Notes: a model not told the origin generated them from the letters alone. 64,000 bases of DNA from Mastigias papua (GCA_964019165.1 OZ025273.1:16722714-16786713), one strand, 5' to 3'. Numbered from the stretch's first letter, positions 33,085 to 44,868 are shown. Numbers and translations: made by a program.

Positions 33085-34329
33085 GAGAAAAAAGAAAAGA
33101 ATGGGTCACCCACCACTGATGAGCAGGAAAGATAAGGGATGGTTTATCAGAACTTTCAAGAAAATGAGAGATGAGAACCCAAATGTGAAACTCATTGGTG
33201 TTGCAAAAGAGTGGGAAATCACGAATGTTAGCTACATAACCCTTCTACTCTTTGGTGCCTAATAGACGAGAGGGTTGGAAACATCCCCAAAACCTAATTA
33301 GCAGGGGGTTTGGAATAAATGGGGGGGGGTTGGAAAATTGCCGTAAATTTAATAGACAGGGGGTATTGAAAAAGCTTCTAAGCAGTGCAACTTTTTCTCA
33401 AACCAATAATAGCAAATAAGGAAACACGAAGTAAAAGAAAAATGATTATTCACACCATTCATAAAAGTATTGTTATGAAAGTTTTCCCAAAATTTAATAG
33501 TCAGGGGGGTTGGAATAAGAATGTCTTGGCTGGAAACTTTTGAAAAAATTAAGTAGTGGGGTGGGATGTCTATTAGGCACTAAAGAGTACGTATGGTAAA
33601 TGATGCTGGGTATCGGTGGTTGAAGCCTAGAAGAAAAGGTCTGCTTCAGCTGCAGACAGAAAACAGAGGGTGCGATATGCAAGAGAAGTGCTGAGGAAAT
33701 ATGATGAAAACTTTTGGATAGACGATGTTCTTCTCTACCTCCATGGCGTTTCATTTAGGCATAACAATAGACCTTATAATGATGCTGTTTGTGCAGGGGG
33801 CAAAATGTGGAGGACAAGTAAGGAAGGTCTGAAGTATACAAGTAAAGGGTCAAAGACTTTGCCAGGTGGCCATACTTTGCATCTTTTGGTGGGAATTTCC
33901 CATTCATTAGGGGTAGTTTTAGCCGAGGACTATGAAAAACTGAATGGACATTGGTTCTCCCAATTTGCTCATAGAACTTTGCAGAAAGTACTAATGGATT
34001 GTGCAGTGGTAACAAATAAGGAGACACTGCTATTTGTTATGGATAACTATTCAAGTCAACGAAGTACACTGGCAAAAGATGCATTGGACGAGATAGGTGC
34101 CGATCTCGTAGAAATACCACCTAGGTCACAAGACTTGAATTCGATCGAAAAAGTGTTTCACAATATCAAGCGTAGTCTTAGAGAGGGGGCATTAAGACAA
34201 AGGATACATAGGGAGGATTTTCAGTCATTTAAAGAAAGGGTCTTGGGTACACTGCTCCAATACAATGCATCTATCATTGACCATACCATAGAGATGCTTA
34301 CAATGTATAGTCAAGAATGGTGGATATAG
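33085..34329 (+). pseudogene. Tc1-like transposase pseudogene (DD34E)
   Basis: The N-terminal DNA-binding part (MSRKDKGWFIRTFKKMRDEN, VAKEWEITNVSY) lies at about 33115-33235. After a MITE it resumes with LKPRRKGLL and, from 33670, an open catalytic core: FWIDDVLLYLHGVSF, LFVMDNYSSQ and PPRSQDLNSIEKVFHNIK. The last Asp-to-Glu spacing is 34 residues. Frameshifts near 33100 and 33640-33670 plus the MITE inactivate it. TIRs were not resolved; (AT)n follows immediately. Confidence 0.85.
33248..33587. mobile_element. 340-bp MITE in Tc1-like gene, TSD TA
   Basis: The ends CTCTTTGGTGCCTAATAGAC and GTCTATTAGGCACTAAAGAG are inverted repeats, flanked by TA at 33246-33247 and 33588-33589. The interior has repeated GGGGGTTGGAA motifs. 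It is Tc1/mariner-type by TSD. Confidence 0.8.
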
Positions 34330-34355
34330 AGCTAAGTACTGAATTTACTTCTTGC

Positions 34356-34599
<244 letters not shown>

Positions 34600-34622
34600 A
34601 AAAGTCTGTTGGTACTGTAAAT

Positions 34623-35325
34623 TTTAGGGCTGGATAACTAAGTTAGATTCTGAGCTGGACACAATAAAACAACTTTTAATTGACAATGGATATCCAGAAG
34701 ATGTCCTTGTTTCTTGAATTAAGGAAAAACTAGCCAACATTTCATCAGAAAAACGGTTTGGTCCTGAAAAGTGCCCGGTTTACCTGAAAGTGCCCTGGAT
34801 TGGAAATGTTTCATCAAAATTTGAAAACCAAATCAATAAAGCCATTACATCTTGTTTCTATGCTGTGAAGCCCCGTGCGGTTTATAATACGAGGGTCATG
34901 CTACCATCTGCTAAAAAAGATAGCGTTCCTACCACCCAAAAAAGTTGTGTAGTTTACGACTTTTCGTGCTGATGTGAAGCTCGGTACGTAGGGCACACTA
35001 CGCAGAGGTTAGCAGATAGAATAAAACAACATGTACCCACGAGCATCAGGACGAAAAACACTACAACAAGAGAACAGCCGCCTCATACGTGTAAAAACTC
35101 TAATTCTAAAATGAAAAGTGATTCGGCCATAGGACAACATCTTCTAACAAATCCAGAATGCGCCAAAACATATACAGACGATAATTTTCGGATCATCGGG
35201 CAAGCAAGATCGTCCTTTCATTTAGGTGTTTTGGAATCGGTTTACATCAAGACTCAAAACCCAGTCTTGTGTAAGCAAAACGAGTTCGTTTTTCACTTGG
35301 ACTCTTCAAGTAAACAATGGTGAAT
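34623..35325 (+). pseudogene. Penelope-like element fragment: RT tail and GIY-YIG endonuclease
   Basis: The frame reads VYLKVPWIGNVSSKFE and FYAVKPRAVYNTRV (the RT-to-endonuclease linker). After a TGA at about 34970 it reads CEARYVGHTTQRLADRIKQH, the GIY-YIG motif of Penelope-like endonucleases. It ends FHLGVLESVYIKTQNPVLCK. Stops at about 34717 and 34970 are the only breaks in this frame. The 5' part of the RT is missing. Confidence 0.8.
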
Positions 35326-35436
35326 AGGTGCTAATTGGCCAATCATAGGGCCAAATAGACGCATTATTCATCATATCACGTGCACCCGCATCTGGCTATA
35401 TATTTCGGTTCACCTTTCGGTCGTTATCCGACGTTT

Positions 35437-35477
35437 CATACTCTGACGAGTGTCGGACGAAAAAAGCTTTCAGTATG
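35437..35477 (+). ncRNA. Type I hammerhead ribozyme motif in the Penelope 3' region
   Basis: The core CTGACGA (35443-35449) and GAAA (35459-35462) are in order. Stem I is CATACT (35437-35442) with AGTATG (35472-35477). Stem II is a short GT/AC with a GTCGG loop. A minimal stem III (AAA/TTT) leads to the expected cleavage point after TTTC at 35471. Minimal type I hammerheads are known in Penelope-like elements. Confidence 0.7.
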
Positions 35478-35504
35478 CCAAAAGAATGTTTCCACTTTTT
35501 CGTG

Positions 35505-35569
<65 letters not shown>
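35505..35569. repeat. (AT)n microsatellite at the 3' end of the Penelope fragment
   Basis: A pure AT tract starts directly after TTTTTCGTGC of the element. The flank to its right repeats the segment at 34500-34551. Confidence 0.95.
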
Positions 35570-35572
<3 letters not shown>

Positions 35573-35769
35573 CAATGTTACAGCACACGTTATGGTGTTT
35601 CTAGAATACAATATGCTATAGTACATTTAGAAGTGTCTTTCTTCATAATTCTTCAAAATGGTACAGATTGAATATCAGCGCCTCGTATCTGATTAAAATC
35701 TAAAAAGTGGAATCCAGGATATACTATGAAATGTTTCGTCTTACTTGGCAACGTGACACATTTTGCTCG

Positions 35770-36331
35770 AAATTGAGGGGGATACACCCTTATTGTTATT
35801 TCTCCTACCTTCTTCCATAACTTTGTTGATACTTTGACTTCTGTTCATCAATATAATACAAGACAGGTTTGTAAGGGCGACATTTTTATGACACATAAAA
35901 ATACACTGCAATATGGCTTAAGGTCCATTAAATATGCTGGTGCAAAATCCTGGAATGAAATTCCTGCTATTATTAAACAATCCCGTTCAGTAGTGATTTT
36001 CTGTCATGAAATGAAACAGCATCTTTTTTCAACCAAATACCAATCTTGAATATCTCTATCAAATAACTGTCTTCCTTTTCTGATCAAGTCTAATTAAGTT
36101 AACATTTGATGAATAAGAAGGTCTTTGCTCAGGGGGTGCTCTCCCCTTGATTAGTCTATCTACTGAGAGATCTCCTCCTCAAATAAATTCCTCTCTCTAG
36201 AAATGTCCATTTCAGTAGTATGTATAATCTGTGTTCTATTTAGGTGCTATTGTATTTGTTGTTTTTAGTTGTATTGTTGTCAGACTTTTGTATGTAGTGG
36301 AATTTTAAATATGAAAACTTGAACTTGAACA
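35770..36331 (+). pseudogene. LINE 3' fragment (CR1/L2-like C-terminus and tail)
   Basis: The ORF at 35834-36049 reads HQYNTRQVCKGDIF and LRSIKYAGAKSWNEIP, the C-terminal tail after RT in CR1/L2-type LINEs. A 3' UTR follows, ending in the short tandem GAAAACTTGAACTTGAAC, typical of these tails. The rest is lost by 5' truncation. Confidence 0.7.
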
Positions 36332-37086
36332 AACAAAATCCCTATGAGGATGCATTGGCACCAGCCACCGGGGTGTTGAGAGCGCCTCCTCCATCAGCCA
36401 CCATTGTTCCTGGGGGGAGGGGGTTGCCTGTAAGATGTGAAATTAAGGAAGTTCAGATGAATATGGTTTGTTTCACTTTACCCGTAGGTGTCCCAAGGAC
36501 TTTTGGCGACTATTTTAGGTTACTGGTCGAAATTCTAAAATCATATCCTTTACAGATATCTCCCTCAAAGCATCAGTCCAATAAAAAGTCAACACACTGA
36601 TTTAAAATTTGAGATCTATTTCTAGATTTGATACTTGGTTGTCATGGTAACTAAAAAATAATGTGATTTGAGTAGCATCACTAAGTGAGCATTACTACTT
36701 GCAATAAGAGGTTCAAGCTGTGATAATAATATATCAACTAAATCCCAATGACCTGGAGAGTGATTTTATCTTGTTGGATTTCTAAAATGTGTTGTATATA
36801 TTCAAATATTTTAGGAAGTGTCAAAATTACCTTCCCAGAAGATATTTTTGAAGAAGAACCTACAAGGTAAATGCATAAAAGTACAAGTTATCACAAAGGG
36901 GTTAGGGTTAAGGTTAGGGTTAGTACTTGCACTACATGAAAAGACACATTTTAAGACAAATGAGTTTGAAGTTTAACACTGTGCTCAAAATTGATTGAAT
37001 TGTCAATAATGTTCAATATGCCATAAAACCATACCATAATCAACTCATATCAATGATTCTTTCAATTAAATGTTAACCTGATGTAC
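36332..37086. other. Unassigned, with a short telomere-like array
   Basis: An ORF at 36319-36600 (GVPRTFGDYFRLLVEI) has no recognised family. At 36898-36923 GGTTAGGGTTAAGGTTAGGG forms about four TTAGGG-type units. Confidence 0.5.
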
Positions 37087-38126
37087 TTACCTAGTATTAT
37101 CTGATACTTTAGTCAGTAGATGTGGTGAAGGAACCTGAAGCATAAGGTATGCCATCCAAAGATTGCTATTTTGTTCCTTTGTATTTGTTTTGTACTTCAA
37201 TACTCTTCTCCTTTTCTTTGTAGACTCTTTGGTAGCATTCTCTGCTTTCTCCAGCCGTTTTATATCCTTCTCTATGGATGAAAGTTTAAGGAATTTGCCT
37301 AGTTCCATTCTTAATATCTTACGTACAGTGTGACGAAAGGAAGCTCCCAATGTGAACTGGCAAACAGAAAAGGTCACTGCTGTTTCTACCGTCTGCCTGC
37401 CTGCAAATGTGGCGCTGGGGCACATTGTCCAAATCAAATGATGCAGTGACTCATGTGGATTTTGTGTCCTATTTCTGGTGCACCTTTTCAGGAGATCTGA
37501 GTCAAACAGGTGTTGAAAAAGTGGTACTAACTTTTTCGAATTTCTGCAGGTAGAGTTTCATTATCTTTATGTGTTCCTGGATCCTTGGATTGTGCCACTG
37601 CCCTTTGCCAAAAGCACCATGATTTGTCACCTGGTGGGCAGTGGATGTGCTTAGGATGGGAATCTCATGTTGAAATGTGGAAAAGTATAGCAAAACGTCT
37701 CTTCTTCTGTAGCTCAGTATCATTTGCATTGTCCTTGGTAGCCTGGCCATAATAAGTGTGTATTTTTGTTATCTTCTCCCGAGTGAGCTTTCCTTTTCCA
37801 GATATAGAACCTTTTTGTGCTTTTCATGCTGCAACTATATTCCTAACTGCTGTTCCCATCCACTTGGAGACATGATTGACACAGTCCTCGTTTTCTATCT
37901 GAATATCAGGACCATATGGCTCTGCAGCTACTACTGCATCAAATGCTTTACTGTCTCCATCACACAGCATTGCAGTATAACGAAGTTTGTGCCTTTCCCC
38001 TGATCGTTTTCACAATCGCAATGTACATTCAACTTCCCTTGCATTGGAGGAGCCATTGAAATTTTTGGGGCAGTTTGCTTCATGCTTTTGCCTCCACTCT
38101 GGATTATCTGGCTTGTCAGCTGGATG
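37087..38126 (-). pseudogene. Mutator-like transposase, C-terminal part
   Basis: Over several frames the minus strand reads KHEANCPKNFNGSSNARE, YTAMLCDGDSKAFDAVVA, EDCVNHVSKWMGTAVRN, GKGKLTREKI, SLHHLIWTMCPSATFAG and FTLGASFRHT. These blocks match animal Mutator-like transposase proteins (PF20700 type). Multiple frameshifts and stops break it. It joins exactly to the N-terminal part at 45274 when the Gypsy element is removed. The C-terminus (37087-37437) is basic and coiled-coil-like. Confidence 0.7.
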
Positions 38127-38130
38127 TTTA

Positions 38131-38385
38131 TATAACATCCCTGCACTTGCAACTCTTATACTTTAAGGAGCAGGTTCGACATTGACAAGATGAGATGCTT
38201 TTCGAACACAACACAACAATAATTTTATCTCATCAACACAACATTACATTTTCTCATTCGCTATATCTATATGTATGTTCCAAGCACAATCAGATACCTT
38301 TTTATCTTCGTATCCCGGGGTTATAACATTTACAACACGGGGGTTGCCTAATGGATTTTAAGTGATACATTGTCACAGCCTTACA
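38131..38385 (-). repeat. Gypsy 3' LTR
   Basis: 255 bp, same length as the other LTR, with four differences (about 98.4% identity). This implies a fairly recent insertion. Confidence 0.95.
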
Positions 38386-38772
38386 TTCTCCCCCTCTAAA
38401 GAAAAGTTGTCTCTAACTCTAAACGATAGATAAAATAAAATTTCAAACTTCTACATGAGTGTTCTCTAGTTCTTCAACAACAAGATGAGAAAGTATCTCT
38501 GAGTTACTGGCGCGATTCCTGAATTCTCCAATAAACAAAATAACAGCAACAAAGTTAGTGAATGATATCTCGAGCTATCACTGCACTATGCGTTATCGAT
38601 CGATCAGTACATTACCGGCGACAGTTGTTTCGAATGACGAGGCTACTTCGATCAGGTACATTAGTACCGCGATGTTCAAATAGTCGAATGGAATATAGTT
38701 CAATCTCTTTTGACTTAAACAAATTAAAACGTAAGGATAAGAAAGTATCACTATGTACAAAATTGATTTCCT

Positions 38773-40818
38773 TTATTGTCCCATGACGAAAATAGGTCTA
38801 TCAAACCTGAGTGATGGTGGATATATTACGGTCTGTGGTATCGGCCAGCAATACTGTGGTCCACAGACAGGTATTCCACACTGCATGTTCTCCGCTACAG
38901 TTTGCATCACACTGGGTTGTCCTGGAGCAAAGTAAGTCAATCTAGATGGTTGTTGACGAATACGTGTTGATCGTTTATCTGATCTACTTTGATTATTACT
39001 CTGTGAAGTAATACGACATGATTCTTCTTTGTCAAGACGCAAATCTGATTCTAGTGAATCATTTTGATTTTGATCTACAATTGTTTGTAGTGGTACAGAT
39101 GTTAGTTCATCATGTTCACTTTGCATTTCGTTTTGCTGGTTGTTGGAATCTGAGTGGTTTGCTTGATTATCCTGAGTTGTTTCTTGTGACTCTCTAGATG
39201 GATTCTCACTCTGCATTATCACTATTACTTCTTCATCCGAACTTGAACTCCTATCTTCTTCTACTATAGATCTTTCCGCTGGACTGGTGCGATTTTGCAA
39301 CCGAGGTGACACACGTGATCTACGATTTCCATGCTGACGAGCATTTTTGTGTGACTTTTGTGCAGGTGCAGGATCTTCTATCGGTAGATCATTGCATGGC
39401 AAAAGCAAATTTCTATGAAGTACTCGCGAAGGACCATTACCAGTTTCTTGTTTGACTTCATATACCGGCGATAAAGGATCTTTACGGTGAACAACTACAT
39501 ATACTTCCTTCTCCCAAAAAGCACGTAGTTTTCCAGGGCCTCCCCTCTCCGACAGATTTCTTACCAACACACGATCATGTGGTTGTAAGTCAACAAACCT
39601 GACTTTCTTGTCTTAATAGCACTTGTTCCGTACAGCTGATGCTGAAGATCGCTTCTGTGCAAGGGCATAGGCCTCCTCCATCGCAGCCTTCCATTTATTC
39701 GTATATTCTGTATGACCTTTACTATCAACCGATTGATCAAAATTGAAAATGAGATCAATAGGTAAACGTGGATGTCTACCATAAAGGAGAAAGAAAGGAG
39801 AATAACCAGTTGAGTCATTTCTCGTGCAATTATACGCATTACCTACTTTATTTAAGTGCTCATGCCAACAACTCTTATAAGATTCAGGTAATGTTCGGAG
39901 CATGGAAAGTAAAGTTCGATTGAAGCGCTCCACTTGTCCATTTCCTTGAGGGTGGTATGGCGTTGTACGAGAATGTCTAATACTACAAAGTTCTTGGATT
40001 CCATCGAAAAGTCGGTTTTCGAATTCTGCACCTTGATCATGATGTATCGCTTTTGGAAATCCAAAACGCAGGATGAAATCGTTATAAAGTTTCTCAGCTG
40101 CGGTTTTAGCGGACTTATTTTGTGTAGGGTAGGCTTGTGCAAACCTCGTAAAGTGGTCCATAACTACCAGAATATACTCATAACCGCCTTTGCTATGTTC
40201 AAGGTGTAGAAAATCTATCGAAACTAATTCAAATGGAGATGTTGTCATAATTGGTTGTAAAGGTGCTCTTATTGGAAGAACAGGGCGCTTTTGTTCTATG
40301 CAACTACAGACATTTGTAATAAAATGTTCTATATCCGTTTGCATACGAGGCCAAAAGAAACGTTGGCGAACGAGATCGAGGACCCTGTCAGTACCTACAT
40401 GACCCATCTCTTCGTGGAGTTCTTTCATATCAAATCTATGATATTTTGATCGTAAAACGATTTGTTTACGCGATCCATTGTTTCGAATACGAAGACCGTT
40501 ATTTGTTAGTTCCAACTTATTCCATTCATGTAGTAAACGCCTTACGTTCTGTGACTCACGTGATATTTCACGAGGAGGTTTAATTTTTCTACTTACAAAA
40601 GTCAATACGCGACTGATTGTTTGGTCTTGAGCTTGAGATTGACATAAATCGACAGCATTAATCTTTTCAAAAGTATTTTCCTTTCCTGAATCTCCAATCG
40701 CAAGTACGTTATAATCAGTAGTTAACGACGAAATCCATGTGGACTCTCCTTGTTCGCTTATTTTGGCTGCATATACTACAGCTTGTCTTGTATCGGTCGT
40801 TGTTTCCTCCGTACAAGT
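38773..40818 (-). pseudogene. Gypsy integrase and C-terminal tail
   Basis: It continues in frame from RT/RNase H across a TAA at about 40819. The zinc-binding HHCC region (LHEEMGHVGTDRVL, CSCIEQKRP) precedes the catalytic core with D in VSIDFLHLEH, D in HHDQGAEFENRL and E in GQVERFNRTLL. The NDSTGYSPFFLLYGRHPR block follows. After a second in-frame TAA (39613-39615) the [11 protein letters not shown] block and a long polar tail run to 38773. Two nonsense codons are the only lesions seen. Confidence 0.9.
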
Positions 40819-42170
40819 TTACATATACGATTCGAAATTCTGAGATAAACGAGATAAAGTGTCTGCATCATGATTAATTTTTCCCGGACGATATTTAATT
40901 TTGAAATTAAAGTTGGCTAATTCACTTATCCATCGAAGACCAGATGCGTTCAATTTTGCAGACGATAAAACGTAAGTCAGTGGATTATTATCGGTATAAA
41001 CCATAAACGAAGGAGCGTAATAAAGGTAATTGCGAAACTGTTCACACACAGACCATTTTAAAGCCAAAAATTCAAGCTTTCCCGAGAGAAGATGATAGTT
41101 CTTCTCAGCAGAGGACAAAGTGCGTGAGCCGTACGCTATAACTCTAAGTACTCCTTTCTGACGTTGATATAGAACAGCTCCAAGTCCAGTTTCAGATGCA
41201 TCGGTGTGCAAAATAAATGGATCTGTAAAATTCGGATAAGCCATGATCAGTGGGTTTATTAACTTTTCGATGAGTTTGTCTAGTACTTTCTGATGTTCTT
41301 CGGTCCATAAAATACAACAGCTTGATGGTACTTGATGAGTAGCTGACTTATTCTGACGACTTTTGATTGTTTTATCCTTTACTGTGTTATCAGGATCTGA
41401 GGTTAGGAGATCATACATTGGTTTAGCAATCCTGGAGAAATTTTTGATATATCTCCTATAATATCCTAGAAGTCCCACGAGTCTCCTTACATCACCAACT
41501 GTTTTCGGAGTCAAATGTTGTAGGTTCAAAATCGGCTTAATGGTTTCAGAATCAAGTTTGTATCCTTTCTCTGAAACGATTCTCCCTAAGAAATTGACTT
41601 CTTTATGGAAAAGCTTGCATTTTCTCGGTTTTAGTTTCACGCCATACTCTCGAAGACATCTTAGGACCTTGCGAAGATTAGTAAGATGTTCCTCAAAAGT
41701 ACTGCTGAAAACAATTACGTCGTCTAAGTATGGAATACATACATTATCGCGTAAATCACCAAGACAGTTTTCCATAAAACGCTGAAAGGCCCCTGGGGCA
41801 TTACGCAAACCAAATGGAATACGAACCCATTCGTAGAGACCCCAGGGGGTTATGAAAGCGGTCAGATGTTGATCTGTATCACTTATATACCCCTGATGGT
41901 ATGCCTTTCCTTGATCTAGGACAGAAAACCAAGCATTTCCTCCTACATTATCTAAGCTTTCCTGTATTCGCGGGAGTGGATGACGGTCAGGTACAGTTTT
42001 CTGGTTTAATGCTCGATAATCGACGCACAAACGTAAACTTTGGTCTTTCGTCCTAACACAAACCACTGGTGAACTATATGAACAATTGGATTTTCGTATA
42101 AAATTTCGGTTTAGTAAGTCCTCTATGTAAGCCTTCACTTCTGGGTAGAGAGGTCTAGGAACTGCAATAT
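40819..42170 (-). CDS. Gypsy reverse transcriptase and RNase H
   Basis: Open ORF (ATG-like start at 42138; the frame extends back to about 42170 as [15 protein letters not shown]). RT motifs are [31 protein letters not shown] (first Asp), [14 protein letters not shown] and YLDDVIVFS. RNase H begins at [16 protein letters not shown] and includes EFLALKWSV and [10 protein letters not shown]. All catalytic Asp residues are in place. The upstream frame differs by one base. Confidence 0.95.
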
Positions 42171-43100
42171 ACTTTTTTGCACTGGGGTTTTATCTGTTAA
42201 ATTTATTCCTAGTTTCAATTCTGGGATTGATCCAATATCATCATCATTTTTGGAAAGGGATTCACTTTCTTCACATAAAAGTCGAATCGCAGATTGTTTT
42301 TGTGAAGCTGAAAGGTTAGATAGATCAATCTTGCGTATGTGTTCTGGTATATTTCCGTCGAAAGAGCTGCTATTCGTGTTCTGGGCGGCGACATCGACGC
42401 TTTCCGTGTTTTCCTTCAAGCGCACATCACTTTCAGTTACTGACTGAACTAGTTCTACTCGTCCAAGTATAGAATGATGAGGTAACACAATTTCGTGTTT
42501 TGAGTTATTTACTACTTCTATTTTGACTCTGCTGGACTTTCCTGGCTTTAAAGTAAACAAGGTATCGTTCACAGATATTCCACTTGGCAAGTTTACTAGT
42601 TCGTCTGGTTCAAATAGGACTGGTGTAGCTATCTCTACCGGACCATGATTGAGACGACAAGAAACTTGAAATGACTGTCCTTTTTTAATTAATTGATCTT
42701 TTTTTCCAGTTTTCAAACAGCAAAATTCTGCTTCGTTGTTTCTCTTAACTAGGTCTGTTAGCACAGATATATTGTCAGAAGGAAAATGAGAAAATACTCT
42801 TTTCAAATCAGATTCAAACATATATGTCTTTATAAATTCTTCAATGACATTGAATCCTACAAGCGGCAAATCAATTATTTCTTTTGTAACAAGGAAAGGA
42901 ACAATTATTCACTTCTGATTGCTTGCTAACGTGAATTCAAGTTCGGTCCACCCTTTGTAAGGAATCGAGGTTCCATTTGCAGCAGTGACATTCAACTCAC
43001 AGTCGATCAATTCAGATATATTTCGCAAATTTGGTCCTGGAAATTTCTGCTTAAGAAAATGGTCTGACACAATTGAAACTTGGGCCCCTGTGTCCCACAA
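42135..43100 (-). pseudogene. Gypsy aspartic protease and linker
   Basis: The protease active site is LWDTGAQVSIVSDHFL. TGA at about 42909 breaks the frame, which continues through DLPLVGFNVIEEFI and a long linker to STQK at 42135. A run of six A residues near 42170-42180 is where the frame changes into RT. A single-base loss fits best. Confidence 0.85.
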
Positions 43101-43169
43101 AACTTCAGTTTGCTGCCTATTTAGATAGCAGTTAATAATGCAATGTTTCCCAACTAAGTTTGCGATTTT

Positions 43170-43628
43170 TTACGCTTGTTTTGGCGTCAAGTGGCTTACA
43201 AAACGATTTGATCGTGTATTTGGCGAATTCTTTGCGAGGGTACGAAGAGCATTACATAGCACTTTATGTTCCCCCCAATGTTTTCTCTGACAGACTTTGT
43301 CACAATAGTGAACCACATTGCATCCACCGCATTGCCAAAGATCTGAATGTGATTGTAAATGTTCTTTGCAACAAAAACTACAATGTTTGGGCCTAGCTGC
43401 TGACTCGGTTATTCCTCGCCCCCCTGGAATAACGGTTGGGAGTTTTCCTGCAGGGCATTGTGCATGAAAATGGGTTATGTCTCCACACGTAAAGCAATGT
43501 TGGCAGGTATTTCCCATTCCCGTGGATTGACATTGTCGGCAGCCTATTTGTCTACGGTTATAACGTTGACCATGATTTTGACCTCTCCCCTGCCCCCGGT
43601 GTTTGTAAAAACGAGGAGCTTGGTGCAC
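43170..43628 (-). CDS. Gypsy nucleocapsid-like region with MYND zinc finger
   Basis: A basic Arg/Gly/Gln-rich start (KHRGQGRGQNHGQRYNRR) is followed by two Cys clusters (CRQCQSTGMGNTC and CFTCGDITHFHAQC, a zinc-knuckle-like motif). A MYND-type finger comes next: CSFCCKEH, CGGCNVVHYCDKVCQRKHW and GEHKVLC. MYND fingers normally mediate protein contacts. The frame continues into protease across one TAA. The frame relative to gag is shifted by one base. Confidence 0.85.
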   Translation of the reverse strand: MHQAPRFYKHRGQGRGQNHGQRYNRRQIGCRQCQSTGMGNTCQHCFTCGDITHFHAQCPAGKLPTVIPGGRGITESAARPKHCSFCCKEHLQSHSDLWQCGGCNVVHYCDKVCQRKHWGEHKVLCNALRTLAKNSPNTRSNRFVSHLTPKQA

Positions 43629-43719
43629 ATGGGTTCCAACAAAAGTACGCTTTAAATCCGCTAAGTCTGATTTTAATTCTCTTACTTCTGCAGAAAGTGC
43701 TTTTGTATCAGTTTGGTTT

Positions 43720-44868
43720 TCACGGTACTTTAAAGTGCTTTTTCATAAGGGGTGTAACTGAGTCAGAATCGACGCATGCCGCTTTTGCCGCTACAGCTTG
43801 TGGACATGCTGTCGCAGAAAATGATGTAGCTTTCCTCTCCGCCTGAACGGTAGCGAGATCATTAAGATGTTTCATGAGATCCTCGTCAGTAATGCCGCCC
43901 TGACGCAGAAAAGGGCGAAGGTTTGTCACGAGTGATTCATCTCGTAACCCCGTCTCCACAGTTTTTAGAACAGTATTTTGGACCAACTGAGTAGGATATT
44001 CATTGTTAGACTTTTCCTCCTGGGTGGCAAAGGAAACCATGTTGCGGGCATCTAGAGCTCTAAGTAGCAACTGCTGCGTGGTCTCCTTTTGCGTTTGAGT
44101 GGTTGTCACTAAAGCTTGGTAAAAATCAGCGGCTGTCTTCTCTTGGAAGAAAACATGTAAAATAGAGCGCAGCTTCGTGAGAGAACGATCAGGGGACGTT
44201 AAGACATAGTTCCTGAGGCTACTATGAGGTGAAATAGAATTTATAACTGCATCAGCTATATCTTTCTCAGAATAACCTTTTGCCAATCCAGATTCAATCT
44301 GATGAATAAAGGACACATAAGTCAATTTATCATACTGCCCATGCTCCCCAATTTGGCCTGACATTTTGAAGTCATGCTGTAAAATTGAAGGGACAGTTAT
44401 CGTGGACAGTGGTGCTGCCGCAGGTGATTTGGGAACATCTCCACTAGGAGGGTTCGGACTATCACCCTTATCCAAAGATGTAGGTGGATTATCCCCATAG
44501 AGGCAATGTTTTTCGTCTTCTAAATCCTTCAAAACAGCGGCAAGCTCTTTCTGTTGTTCGAGTTTCAAGGCGAGAATTTTCATTTCGAGTTTAGTGAGGT
44601 TGGTCTCCTCTGTAGCTTTTTCAAGCGGAGGGGCACTGGACGTAAGGAAAGCAAGAGCATCCCTCAGGTAAATATCTAAATCGATGTTACCAGGATCTAC
44701 AACAACATCATCAATAGCAGTGCGAGTACGTTTAACAAGTTCAAGTCTGCTTTTTCCTTCAACACTAATGTTAAATTGCAAATGCGCTATTAAGTCGATA
44801 AGTTTGGAAACAGTTTGTTGGCAAATCAAAGAATCGAGTTCTAATTGGAGATTTTCTAATTCAGACAT
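43720..44868 (-). CDS. Gypsy gag
   Basis: 382 residues, starting MSELENLQLELDSLICQQ. A helical N-terminus with a charged coiled coil (LTKLEMKILALKLEQQKELA) leads to a Pro-rich linker. The capsid-like part holds LTYVSFIHQIESGLAKGYSE and LVTNLRPFLRQGGITDEDL. Domain order and position just inside the 5' LTR support gag. The stop at 43720 lies where the nucleocapsid frame takes over. Confidence 0.85.
   Translation of the reverse strand: MSELENLQLELDSLICQQTVSKLIDLIAHLQFNISVEGKSRLELVKRTRTAIDDVVVDPGNIDLDIYLRDALAFLTSSAPPLEKATEETNLTKLEMKILALKLEQQKELAAVLKDLEDEKHCLYGDNPPTSLDKGDSPNPPSGDVPKSPAAAPLSTITVPSILQHDFKMSGQIGEHGQYDKLTYVSFIHQIESGLAKGYSEKDIADAVINSISPHSSLRNYVLTSPDRSLTKLRSILHVFFQEKTAADFYQALVTTTQTQKETTQQLLLRALDARNMVSFATQEEKSNNEYPTQLVQNTVLKTVETGLRDESLVTNLRPFLRQGGITDEDLMKHLNDLATVQAERKATSFSATACPQAVAAKAACVDSDSVTPLMKKHFKVP

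Noticed and set aside
36319..36600. 93-residue ORF beginning in the LINE tail
   Set aside because: No motif recognised and its start lies in the LINE's tandem tail; not supported as a gene.
42165..42185. Programmed -1 frameshift at the A-run in Gypsy pol
   Set aside because: The heptamer is not in the canonical phase and mid-pol is not the usual site; a single-base deletion is simpler.
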